Positions 53,579 to 64,000 of a DNA stretch of 64,000 nucleotides are shown piece by piece (the first letter of the stretch is position 1; each line of letters begins with the position of its first letter). Location: contig NC_092576.1 of assembly GCF_037975245.1 (NCBI RefSeq), positions 34,822,611 through 34,886,610 of the forward strand, written 5' to 3'. The notes under the pieces are model-generated. The model was given only the letters and a program-made list of their open reading frames with translations, was not told where the DNA came from and did no database searches. The position numbers and the translations under genes are program-made. Source of the stretch: Apostichopus japonicus. Taxonomy: Eukaryota; Echinodermata; Holothuroidea; Aspidochirotida; Stichopodidae.

Positions 53579-54140
53579 ATGTCAAAGGACGGAAGAAGCA
53601 ACATCAAGTGCGCGACCTGTTTGCTTTTCCGTTTCGGTCGTGCTTGGGACGAGCACGTAATTTGACTACAGTACAGATCTTGCTCTAGGTGGACTAGGTG
53701 GATTTGAAGGAGACAGAGGCCTGGTTGTAGGCCCAATGCCAACGGCTGCAACTCCCGCTCGACCACGTTTACGTGGCCACTCTCACAACTCACGTAAGCC
53801 TCCCACCCCCTCCCATCCCAGAGGAACACCAAGCCCGCGTGACAGCGCCCTAGCTGGCATCAGACCGGGTAGTAGCGATGGTTGCCGAATCAATTCTGCC
53901 TTTGGCACAGGACCAACTAGTCCCGTCGAACGGGTCGCGGGTCCCGAGTATCCTTTCTTCTCTTGCACTAGACGAGCCGGAAATCTAGGCCTAAGTGTCC
54001 TTCTTGGAAATATGACAACCGACTCGAGATTTCGAGTACGTCCGGTCACCCGGAACCGACTCGAAGGAATAGGTGGAGCACAGAGATTCTACCTCACACC
54101 TGACCTCATTGCGAAGGCCGCGGCTATCTTCAAGCAGTGA
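53579..54140 (+). pseudogene. DIRS gag-like remnant
   Basis: The ATG at 53579 opens MSKDGRSNIKCATCLLF with DEHVI after it, matching the C-x2-C...D-x-H-x2-C pattern of DIRS gag proteins. The next Cys position is a TGA stop. A second frame (53736-54140, 134 codons) is rich in Pro, Arg and Ser and ends LTPDLIAKAAAIFKQ. Stops and a frame change show it is dead. Confidence 0.5.
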
Positions 54141-54439
54141 TTGGGTTTTGGAGAACCTCCGGCAGAGACCTCGGCACCTGAGTCGTCATCCATGCTTCGC
54201 ACTACAAATAAAGCACCAGTGGACGACCCCAGCTTCGATTTGCTTTGAACGGGTAGAGGTCCTTTAAAGGAGGTAGAATTTCTTCCCTACGAAGTTGGAC
54301 AGGGCACTCTGGGTGAAGGAGGATGCTTGGAAACGATTGTTTTATCTTGCGCCGATCCCCGGAATGGCGATTGCCGCACTTCCGCACACTAATGCCATTT
54401 TCGGATAGGGTCACAAACACCTAAAAAGGAGAATTGCGC

Positions 54440-54870
54440 GTCAAATTTTGGACCTGCATGGCGAGGCTTTTGCTTAGGGCCAGTGGGCTCATGGTCAGCC
54501 TCGTGGACGTGATCCCATTCTTTCGCCTCACAGTTGGACTGCTACAGCTCGAAAGAGAACTAGGTGTTCGGACGCCGATGTCGGGAACATAAGAACTTCC
54601 CCTCTATCTCTTCGAAACCTTCATTACATGGTTAAGGAGCGTGCCCTAACGATGGCTGGGGGAGTGGGAGCCCGCCTGGCGGGAGTTGCATATCAACGCA
54701 CTGAAGATGGAGTTAGTAGCCCGAGGCCTCCACTACTTCAAACGACATCTACGGGACTACGTCGTGAGCGCTTTCTGCGATCTGAAAGAACAACAATATA
54801 AACGTTATTAGACAACTGTAGTGACGTACTTTAATAACAGGGGGAAAAACCTCCAAACAACAAAGTCTCT
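54440..54870 (+). pseudogene. DIRS RT tail and RNase H remnant
   Basis: One frame with several stops reads SGLMVSLVDVIPFFRLTVG, then RWLGEWEPAWRELHINALKM, LVARGLHYFKRHLRDYVV and TTVVTYFNNRG. The HIN-x-L-x-M/L-x-A and (DN)TTVV-Y-N-x-(Q)G motifs are characteristic of the RNase H domain of DIRS/Ngaro-type elements. No YADD box is visible. Confidence 0.7.
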
Positions 54871-55899
54871 CCATTGAGGCGGAGAAGCAGCGGGACCAGA
54901 CCTCATGTTCGTGCCTCGGAAGAACTCCTATGGTACCTCAGTGGATGTAGCAGTACAGCCAACAAGTAGAGCAATTCAGCAACCACACATATAGGAGCAT
55001 TCTTTCAGGAGTTATGGGCCAAAAACTACCGTAAAAATTTCCGACGGACTATATTCGAGCCCCCCTACTTTCAGATTGAGGGGAAAGGCCAAGAGACTCC
55101 AGTGGAGGCCTAACTAGAGGTTCACTCTAGGGAAATTTCTGAACCAAACCGAAACCCGGGTCCCAATGAGGAAGAGACGGGGCCAATGTTAGAGTTCTCC
55201 ACCAAAAAGAGCGCGTGGACCTTCAAAACTTGGGCAGAACAAAAGCAGGCCCGAAGGTCAATTGAGAAAGGTTCCCCAAAGCTTCCGTAGCATAGAAGGA
55301 TTACGTGTTCAGCATATCTTTGGCAGAGCTCTAGAGCGCTCGAACAAGGGTCGCGTGACCCAAAGCCCCGGAACACAGTTCTACAGTGCTAAACAGCCTA
55401 AAGGCATATGTACAACCAAGTAAATATGTAACCCAAACCTGCATACAGCACGTACAACGGAGCAACAACCACAGACCAAACGGTTCGAGAAGGGGTCGTA
55501 GAGGACAAACAAGCCAAACGCGAGGCCCAAGAAAAGCCGGAACGAAACCGCTAATGCTCCGCTCAGCAAGGGAGGCCTCAAAGGGGCTCGAAAAGACCAT
55601 CTAACCCGAGCAGTGTGGGGTGGGGGGGGGGGTGGGGAACAAAAGCACAACTCGCACCCGAGGCAAGACCGACGAACTCCCACACTAGACAATAATGAGG
55701 GATTTCGCCGAAGCACGCTACGCTACGGCCGAACACGAGAGAAGGAAAAACCCTTTCCAGACGTACGAGGGATGGAAAGTGTAGTCTCAGAGGGATTAAA
55801 AAGAACCGTCCTCACCAAATCGGGAGAAAAAATTCAATGTGAGCTGAGCGAGTGCCACTGTCACGTAAACAAACCTGCGATGTCGAATTGCTCTTAACA

Positions 55900-58800
55900 G
55901 TGCAAGTCATATGGTTTGAATGACCAGGCCAAGGCACCGGATCTGGTCAGACGGAGCTGGCTAGACTGGCTGCCAATTGAAGGCTACGGTTTATTTGGTG
56001 GTAGTTTTTGTGAGTTGAGCGCCGATGGCGCGGGAAAATGCAGGAGTACTTTGTCCAGAAAGTAAGGAGTTTCGATGTAAGTTTGGTATACAGTGAATAT
56101 AAATGTAGTTCACCGAAAAACAAAATTAAGTTTACAGTTATGCTAGCGTTGTATATTTGGCTAAGTTCAACTTTTGAAATTATATCTATTGTTTGTTTTC
56201 TCCCGGTTTTTCGCTTTCTTCCCAACCAATGCAACTCTTTAGATAATCATCCGAGATAATTACCTCATTTACTTACTCATTTTTTACTAGCATTCTATAC
56301 CCCTGTAAAGGGCCCATAATACATCTTCATTTCTTGCTTTTCATCCTTCATTTCATATATTATGTTCACCAGACACAGCATAATTACTGTTGTTTTGTTA
56401 CAGCCAGGTTGTGAGGTATTTAGTATAGGATTTGTAAAGTATTATAAATTAAGTTACTTTAGGTAAAATAATAGTCATGGCTAAAAACCATTGTTAATAG
56501 GATATTGAATATATATTAACTAGTAATTTATTTAAATTCATTAACTTGTGGTAAATAAATTATTTATGTTGACTGTTTATCTTTTGTGGAACCTTTAGTG
56601 AGCTTTTACTTTAACATTTCACTTCAACATTGAACATGAACAGTGCACTGTCACATCGGATTTTAGAAATCACTTTATAAGCGGCAGATGAAATATTCCA
56701 TAAGATATTGTGCTGCCGTTGGTCATTTTATACATCGCCCTCTATTTCTGTATATACAGGGGTCACGTGACGTCTGCTCACCAGTTTAGCTGAATCAGAT
56801 CTCGATACTTGTGAATCAGTCATTGCTCTGGTTCTGAATAGTTTGTATCAGCTCCGCAGATTATGGTCGTCTTTGTATGCCTTGTATTCGTCTTTCATAC
56901 ACTTTACTTTGTTTTGTTATAGAAATCCACTTTGGTATCGAGACCTCGCTTGTAACTATTTTCGTTTAAGTAGATGTGATTCAACCTATTATTGAGGGCT
57001 TCAACCCGATGTTTTGTCTCTAGCGTGGCTGCCTGTAGTAATACATTACAAAATCTTCTCAGCGCTCGTTCTACACTCGTTTACTATGTGTTATTCTTTG
57101 CATGTAATAGCTAGATTCAAGGCTCGTCGTTACTAACACACAACCATCCAAGCCGCATTTGTTACCAACAGCTCTCTTCAGTAGTGAAATCTTTGGTGCC
57201 CCATAATCTGGCACTGAATATTTGCATTACAATAGCAGGTGAGCCTCGAATTAGATACACATTTACCGAAAGGCAAGATACTACTGTATCATTGCGAAAC
57301 AGAAAGCCTGACTATGACAAGGTAATCTGTTATTGCACTTTTCAGCTTTAATTGCAGTGTTTTGGGTTAAATGACCAGATGTTAAAGGAACAAAATGAAG
57401 AGGTTATAAATAGCTTTAAAAATGAAATCATTTTGAGAATATTAAACGGTGAGCGAAAGCGAATATATACTGTATATTTCGCTATCGCCCTATAAAATTC
57501 AAAGAGGTAGAATAATTTGAACACAATAACCAATATATTTCCTTATTTTAACTGAAAAGTTTAAGTGTTGAAATGGAGAAAACAGGATCATATCCTGGTT
57601 TTAATTGTTACGTCGTTTCTTTTTACATTTGTACAGCGTGGGAAGTCAAATTGGTTTCAAGTGTTTAGCACATATTTGTGTTGTAGGTGGCTTTAGGTAA
57701 GGCGATATGAATGTGACTTTCTGACTATTCTCTTAGAGACTACATATATTTGTCGATAGAACGTATATATGAAATGCTAGCTACTGACACTTAGGGCCTA
57801 AAAATGTATACTGCAAATACAAGCAAGTAACTGACATATTTATACTATTTGAGATAAATGTTTTGGTTGCAACGCAAAGCAAGCTGAGGAGAGTGTCATC
57901 ATCATGTATGTAGGTCTTGTAAACAAGCAGTGTAGGGCCCACTGATTCCAGGAAAACTGCGAGCAAGAGTTTAATATAGTTAACAAGGAACATCGTTGAT
58001 GTAGACCTAACTAACAAGAGATCGGTAATCCGTCGTACCATTGATTTTTGATAGTTATATGCACAATACATGTATAAATGCGCATTCAAATGATCAATTA
58101 ATACTGATTAAACTAACAATAAGGACGATACCTCATAATTGAAACGTTTTCTAGTAGTAGGCATATTAGTTTGATTTGATACAAGTTGTTGTGATTAACG
58201 CTATATTTTTGCTCCTTCGATAGAAAAACGCATTTATTTTAATATTAGAAGGTGCTTAAGAGGAAAAAACGATATCCTATATCGTAAAGGGCTGTTAGTT
58301 TATGACCACGTTTTCCCAAAATAGCTTCTATTTGTAAACATACTTGTTATTTTACACAAAATGGTCGTATCTCATGAAAAAAAAGTGGTTAAATCGACTG
58401 CTCGATGATTGTTTAAATGAAATAAAAATACTTCAAACCATCAACAACTTTTATTACTGCAGACTTAAACAATATATTTGTAAAAAAGAACACCCAATTA
58501 GAAGAGTTCAATTAGAAAGATGAATGAGTATAGCCACAATTGTCTTCGAGACTGTGCTGTCAACTTTCAAAATGAGTTTATTCAACAAGTTAATGAACGC
58601 AATTGTTACGAGTCACTCAAACTTAAATAGGCTTGTCTAAGTAGCCGACACTAGCTTACAGTGTCATTACGGGTACAACTGTGTACGGTCGCTAGTACGA
58701 GTTGACCTATTATGAAAGCAAAAAATATGATTTCGGTGGTCCTTTTAGTGCTCATCTAATGCGATTTGAAAATACCTAAATGGTCATTCTAATTTCAACA

Positions 58801-61400
58801 ATTGTGTAAATACCCCATGTACAGTGACGTGACCGGAAAAGGGATCAAAAAGCTACATGTTTACGTCACTTTAAAATCGTGCAACTTTTCAGTGCTGTAC
58901 GTCCGCCATAAGTAGCTACAATGCATATTGTATGTATTTAACAACGGTATACTAGGTGTTATTGGGTTTGGTAGTGTATTAGTACACGTACTATTTAGTT
59001 ACACCAACCAGGGCAATCACCGTAACGTTGACCATTAACTACGCATATAATGCTACTCTTGACACATCGTAATGGGGATCTGGTCGCCAGACAGTAAAGA
59101 AACAAAGAACATGAGTAAGTAAGGTAACGTGGTTTATATGATGATGTACTGTTACACGACTTAAACTAGTCTCCACGTTAACGTATCTATTCATTTAGGC
59201 AGACACGGTGCAAGAAAATAAAATTAACCTTCACAACAGTAGCGTGCACAGGATTTCAAAGGTGGTGAGGAAAGGAATTTCCCTGAAAAGATCAAGGGTA
59301 AAATGACTCATGCTATAAACTTATGAGGGGGATTACCGTTGGGTCATTGGAGCCGAAGGTTATGTAGCACCCCTATTCCCACATACTTCATCAACATATG
59401 AATTAAACGTGCAATTATGGGTGATACATCGGTCAACATTAGGTACATTTAAGTTAACTAAAATATCGGATCGTGATTTAAACATTGCTACTTTTTATTG
59501 ATATTCATCTAGTCCAATAATTCAGGAGCAGGATACTAAATTATCGTCTCTTGTAGCGATTTCGAAGCGCCTGGAAGTGGAGTTACACTTTCATTTGACA
59601 TTTGTATTGATACCCAATTGGTAGATTTTGATATATTTGTTTTACTCCGCAGCAATTTTTAAGTACAAAGGCACCTGCAAGGAGTTTTACAATTTAAACC
59701 GGCAACTGACTACGTAAATGTGGGCAATTATCACTTGCCGCCGCAGCTGCTCATGCAGTATACTTTGGATAACAACTTCAAAACAAATAATTACATGGAA
59801 CCAGCAAAATGAATACTTTCATTTTGAAATAATAATGTCCATAACTTACCCAGACAGATGTACTTTATGTCTATACTCCCTGTATATATTCTCACGTAAT
59901 AAAATATGACCTCGTCACTCATATATTTATCAATGAAGTATAACTCTGTCATAATAACTAGTTTCTTTTAGCGATATTAACTTACATATTCATTTCAAAA
60001 AGGAAACCGCTCTCGTTGGATTAAAACGTAAGTAACGTATTCCTCCTCACCCTCTTTTTCTTTCACTGCAATTTATAATGTGTTACTTCTCTGGCACAAA
60101 TATGTACATTGTAAGCAGTGGTATTTGATAACAGCGATGTGTTAACAACACCAAACCGTAAGCTGTTCGATACAAAAATATCAAGATATTAATCAAGCTG
60201 GAAATGTAATGGTTTGCTAACAAAAGTACCCTGGATATTTCAAAACTATCAGACATGTAAGCCGCTTTTTCTTTGGTTTCAGTGTTTAAACGGAGAAAAT
60301 AGAATTACTCACGGACAACTGAACCGCTGATGGCTCTCACTTTAGCCACAGGGAAACAAAAGACACATGCATAAGGAAACAATATGATAAACGTGTACAA
60401 GACTGGTAAGACAGACATTGACAATCTCTATGAAACTTGAGAACTGCATACTACCCGGTCACGGTTCGATTCTGCAACTTTGGCGCCGAAGAACAATTCT
60501 AATTTGCCTTCAACCTGTATCCAAATTAGAAATATGTGAACAACACGTAAAATGTCTTAGAGCCTAAGAATGCGTACATATCTGTACCTACCAACCAATC
60601 GTATAATATAAATAACAAAGCAGTTAAGCGACAGAATCAAACGAATAATAAACATATATTACAAGTTTACAAGTTTATCACTCCACCAGATGTATCTGTC
60701 CGTTTGCTTTCGTTTTACGGAGTCGTTTCATTTTTCAACTGTCAGATCACTAGGTGAACTCGTCTTCAGCTTGTTTCGTATTTACTTTCGTTTTGCTGTG
60801 TGTTTCTCTAAGTTGCAAATGGTAATAATAATAAGATTAATATTCAGCAGTTATTTTTTACGACGCTAAAACGACCACAAATGTGCGGGAAATCGGTAAG
60901 GGTTTATTGATTACAACTTTTACGTCGAGTGGCAATTCAACATGTTTAACTCAAATATGGAATCTTTTCAATTTAGAAAGTCATTTCAGATGGGATAACT
61001 GTAGATGGATCTTGGTTGAAAAATCCATCGAACCCGGAACCTACTTCACATGCCACCCCCGTTATCTGCTCGACCATAAACCGACACATAATTGATTACT
61101 GATAAAACTTTGATAATTACTTAACCTAGGTTTTCGATTACGTGTTTAGCCTCGCTACAGAGTTAGGAATTGCTGTTGGCGTGGCGTTTATAATGAAGTC
61201 TAGTAGATATGTGGCGTTGCACCAAACCCATATCCACCAAAATGTCGTCCAGCCATCCACTTAGTGCATATAGCACATTATATTATAATATGTATTATCC
61301 AGCTCTGAACATAGGGATTAAAATGGTGCTCTATACCGCTCTTTAATGTTGAAGGTAGTAAGTGTCCTAGTTTTGTTTTACTGAGTACCAAACATATATT
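55900..61400. other. Intergenic, no supported gene
   Basis: The longest ORF (57781-58089, minus, 102 codons) has no recognisable domain, signal or splice context. A weak tRNA-like patch (GGTTCCGGGTTCGATGG, minus) lies near 61020-61085. Confidence 0.45.
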
Positions 61401-61413
61401 ACTACGGTTTCAC

Positions 61414-61662
61414 CAAGGGCGTTCTGTGAATATTTTGACTGGAAGTGGGGCGGGGGGGGGGGGGTTGTACGAGCCCAAACTTACCAAAATTAATTGTTAG
61501 CAATCTCGCTCGAAAATATGAGGCTAGTCTGCAAAAAATATGTTAAATTGGTAAGAATGATAGCCTAAAACGTGACAAGAAAAAAAAAGAAGGTCATCAG
61601 TATATTTGATTTTACCGACGAACTCACGAACACCCCCGCCCCGTACGGTACGCCCCTGGGCT
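61414..61662. repeat. Small element with inverted GGGCGT ends
   Basis: CACCAAGGGCGTTC near 61414 and GTACGCCCCTGGGCTTCAC near 61650 are imperfect inverted ends of about 250 bp. The left end is followed by a G-run. Such CAGGGGCGTA-type MITEs are common in invertebrates. No target duplication was identified. Confidence 0.35.
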
Positions 61663-61861
61663 TCACTCTTTAGGCTGACCAATTTCAATGTATATATCTC
61701 ATTTTCACACTGCACTATCGTTATGGCAATGCCAACTGGCAACACTGCTTTCCGAATTAGGCGCGTTTTTTTTTGCCGCCATTCCGTATAGCACGCGCGA
61801 TCCAAGTACTCTCTACTTGTCACTTGTCACCATTACATACATTCGATTGAAAGGTGTCGCA

Positions 61862-62445
61862 GATTCGTTTGAAGAATACCGCACATTCGATTGATCGGTA
61901 TCGCATATTCGATTGATCGGTTCCGCACATTCCATTGACCAGTACGGAACAATCGATTGATCGGTACCGCACATTCCATTGATCAGTACCGAACATTCGA
62001 TTGATCGCTACGGCAGATACAATTGATCGGTACCGCAAATTCGATTGATCGGTACAAAACAACCGATTAACCGCTACGGAACATTCCATTGATCGGTACC
62101 GCACATTCCATTGATCGGTACCGAACATTCGCTTGATCGGTACCTCAAATTCGATTGATCGGTACTACACATTCGATGGATCGGTACCGAACATTCGATT
62201 GATCGGTATCGCACATTCTTTTGATCCGTACTGCACATTCGATTGATCGATATCGCACATTTGATTGATCAATACTGTACATTCGATTGATCGGTAACAC
62301 ACATTCGATTGATCGGTATAGTACATTCTTTTGATCGGTATCGAACATTCATTTGATCGATACCGCTCATTCGATTGATCGGTACCGAACATTTGATTGA
62401 TCGGTCACGAACATACGATTGATTGGTATCGCACATTCTACGGCA
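61862..62445. repeat. 22-bp minisatellite, about 26 units
   Basis: The unit is approximately ACATTCGATTGATCGGTACCG, repeating every 22 bp with scattered changes. Because 22 is not a multiple of three, each frame cycles every 66 bp into a 22-residue period, and all three minus-strand frames are open over long stretches (YRSIEC, DQSNVR, PINRMF). These ORFs have no independent support as genes. Confidence 0.92.
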
Positions 62446-62459
62446 AGAACTGAGAAAGC

Positions 62460-64000
62460 TAAAAAAATAATCGAGAACGCTTTCCGATTCCGAAAAGCGA
62501 AAAACGAATTTCATGGAAATATGATTCATAATTCAATCATTTACTTCGAAAGGAGTTGGTACTACGTGAGTTTTTTTGGAACAATTTATTTTGTGAGTTT
62601 GTGACTCATTTGGGTGAAATAACTCATCGAAATGTTTGGATTTGATAGGGCTAGAGAAATTGCATCAGGCCATGTTGTTACTGTTAGTGTTACTTGATTG
62701 TGTAGGCCTAGCGTTATGAAAACGAAACTCGCTCGATCATTAACATTGGTAACTCGCCAAAAAATAAATGGGATGAATTAGCTTCCGTTCATGGCACCAA
62801 TTTTGCCAATCTCGCCTAGTCCCTTTGATATGCTAGGCGGCCAGGGCCTAAAGTTTTATGGTATAGGTCACACTAAAATGAATTGTATTACTATACTAGG
62901 GTAGGCCTAGGCCCTACTTAGGTTGCATAGGAAAAACCTCAAATTTTGCCGATTTTTGCTTCTTTTCTAAAAACTATCACAACACTGGTCATGAAACTCA
63001 TAGAAATTCAAGATAAATTCCTTTTAAGCATATTCCCTGCACAAAATATTCAAAACCCTAAATCTGTCTAGGCCTAAGCAAGAAAGAGAAAAATCTGAGA
63101 CACTTCCTCATGCTTAATCGCAGCATGAAATAGAACATTTAGAGTTGCACAACTTGCAAATAAATTACATGAAAGCATTGTATCCTTATTATGTATTGTT
63201 TATACCAGACATAATAACCTCTGAAAGAATCAAGTACCCGTAGCAATGGTTAAGTAGCAATACATCACTAAAAATAACACATTTTGTAGTGAAAAGAACA
63301 AAAATCGAATATTTTGATACTTTTAAGTTGACCTAAGTCCACAAGACAATATTTTTGTAGCCTTATATTTATATTCCTGTTCTGTGGGATAGACTCTATC
63401 TGCATCTGTAATAGAAAGGTAGTAAGATGTTTAATTGCTGAGAAATGAGACCTCAAAATTCAAGAAAATGCCAAAATGCCACGGTGGCGACAAATTGCGG
63501 AATTTCAAAGTGTGATAAATCGGCCAATTGTGAAGTAATGCAACTGAAATTTTTAAAATATGCTTATTACATTGTGTACCAGTCATAAAAATGATTTGGG
63601 AATTTTTCAAATATGTCGAACTACAACATACTCCAATATATGGTGATTTGATATGGAATGACCCTATACGTACCTAATTGGGTTGGCCCCACCAACATTT
63701 CAAACGTTCCGACGCGGTTGAATAGCCCTCAAGAGTAGAGTCAGGGGGGGGGGGCGAAATTGCCCATATGTTTATAGATCATTTGGAGGGCAAATATTAG
63801 CTAATCAGTCCAAAAAGAGCCCCGGGCACTGAGCCAATAACTAATTCCTGCCATGGTATCCACATTTATGGTTCGAATATATACCCATCTCATTTCATAC
63901 CAACTGTTCCTTCTTTTTTTTTTTCCACAATGTACCTTACCGCAGACAGCGAGGTAAGCGAAGTTGACTCTCCTGTGAAATCGAAGTAACGGAAGAAATC
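62460..64000. other. Intergenic, no supported gene
   Basis: A G-run lies near 63747-63758. No exon or RNA gene is supported. Confidence 0.45.

Larger units (their letters stand above)
53330..55900 (+). mobile_element. Decayed DIRS-type retrotransposon
   Basis: About 2.6 kb are clearly richer in GC than the flanks. In order on the plus strand: a GC-rich leader (53330-53570), a gag-like ORF with a Cys/His cluster starting at 53579, a Pro/Arg/Ser-rich stretch, a short reverse-transcriptase tail (GLMVSLVDVIPF) and an RNase H-like segment. The span between gag and RNase H is too short for a full RT, so an internal deletion is likely. I could not recognise the tyrosine recombinase or terminal repeats in 55100-55900. 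Confidence 0.65.

Noticed and set aside
53783-54049. Minus-strand ORFs in the GC-rich block
   Set aside because: GC-rich sequence lengthens ORFs on both strands; the recognisable gag and RNase H motifs are on the plus strand.
57781-58089. 102-codon minus ORF as a gene
   Set aside because: No recognisable motif, splice sites or conserved context; this length is expected by chance in a window of this size.
62145-62529. Repeated YRSIEC/DQSN protein family
   Set aside because: All minus frames of a 22-bp satellite are open by composition; there is no independent coding evidence.

Overview
This is a eukaryotic nuclear window: AT-rich, intron-rich and full of microsatellites and transposon remnants. 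The mix suggests a marine invertebrate deuterostome, most plausibly an echinoderm such as a sea cucumber; this is inference from gene architecture and repeat content. The mix includes Penelope-like elements with hammerhead-like motifs, a DIRS-type element, hAT MITEs, tRNA-derived SINEs with TA tails, and an LRR plus GCC2/GCC3 receptor gene. There is no sign of bacterial organisation. Nearly all long ORFs are chance or microsatellite artefacts; the real genes were found by joining short exons with matching splice sites and phases.

Layout. 1-7350 (+): the last four exons (2700-7210) of an unidentified gene, followed by a poly-A signal. One 78-nt exon is duplicated 1.7 kb downstream with its splice sites and frame intact. 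7352-13040: transposon debris, including a 1148-bp non-autonomous hAT element with a perfect 8-bp target duplication. 13288-23810 (-): a 5'-partial duplicate of an LRR receptor gene (5' UTR exon, signal peptide, LRRNT and two LRR exons). Its introns hold a giant (CAT)n array, Penelope fragments, SINEs and a 285-bp perfect palindrome. 24300-30200: intergenic, with a foldback TTAA element, purine tracts and a 53-bp minisatellite.

30233-49260 (-): the complete paralogue, about 1081 residues in 20 coding exons. It has a signal peptide, an LRRNT cap, about 16 LRRs mostly on separate 72-nt phase-2 exons, a Cys-rich GCC2/GCC3-like stalk and a polytopic membrane domain. It looks like a cell-surface receptor with an expandable LRR ectodomain: one LRR exon type occurs three times here and once more in the truncated copy, each time open and slightly different. 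An (ATT)n array of about 840 bp lies in its third-last intron.

50182-50328: a hairpin carrying hammerhead-like motifs. 50955-52051: a solo LTR with a 4-bp target duplication. 53330-55900: a GC-richer, decayed DIRS-type tyrosine-recombinase retrotransposon with gag-like and RNase H-like remnants. 55900-64000: no recognised gene; a 22-bp minisatellite lies at 61860-62445.

The two LRR copies are tandem paralogues in the same orientation. Homology starts near 24300 and 49765 and breaks at TA microsatellites, which suggests repeat-mediated duplication.
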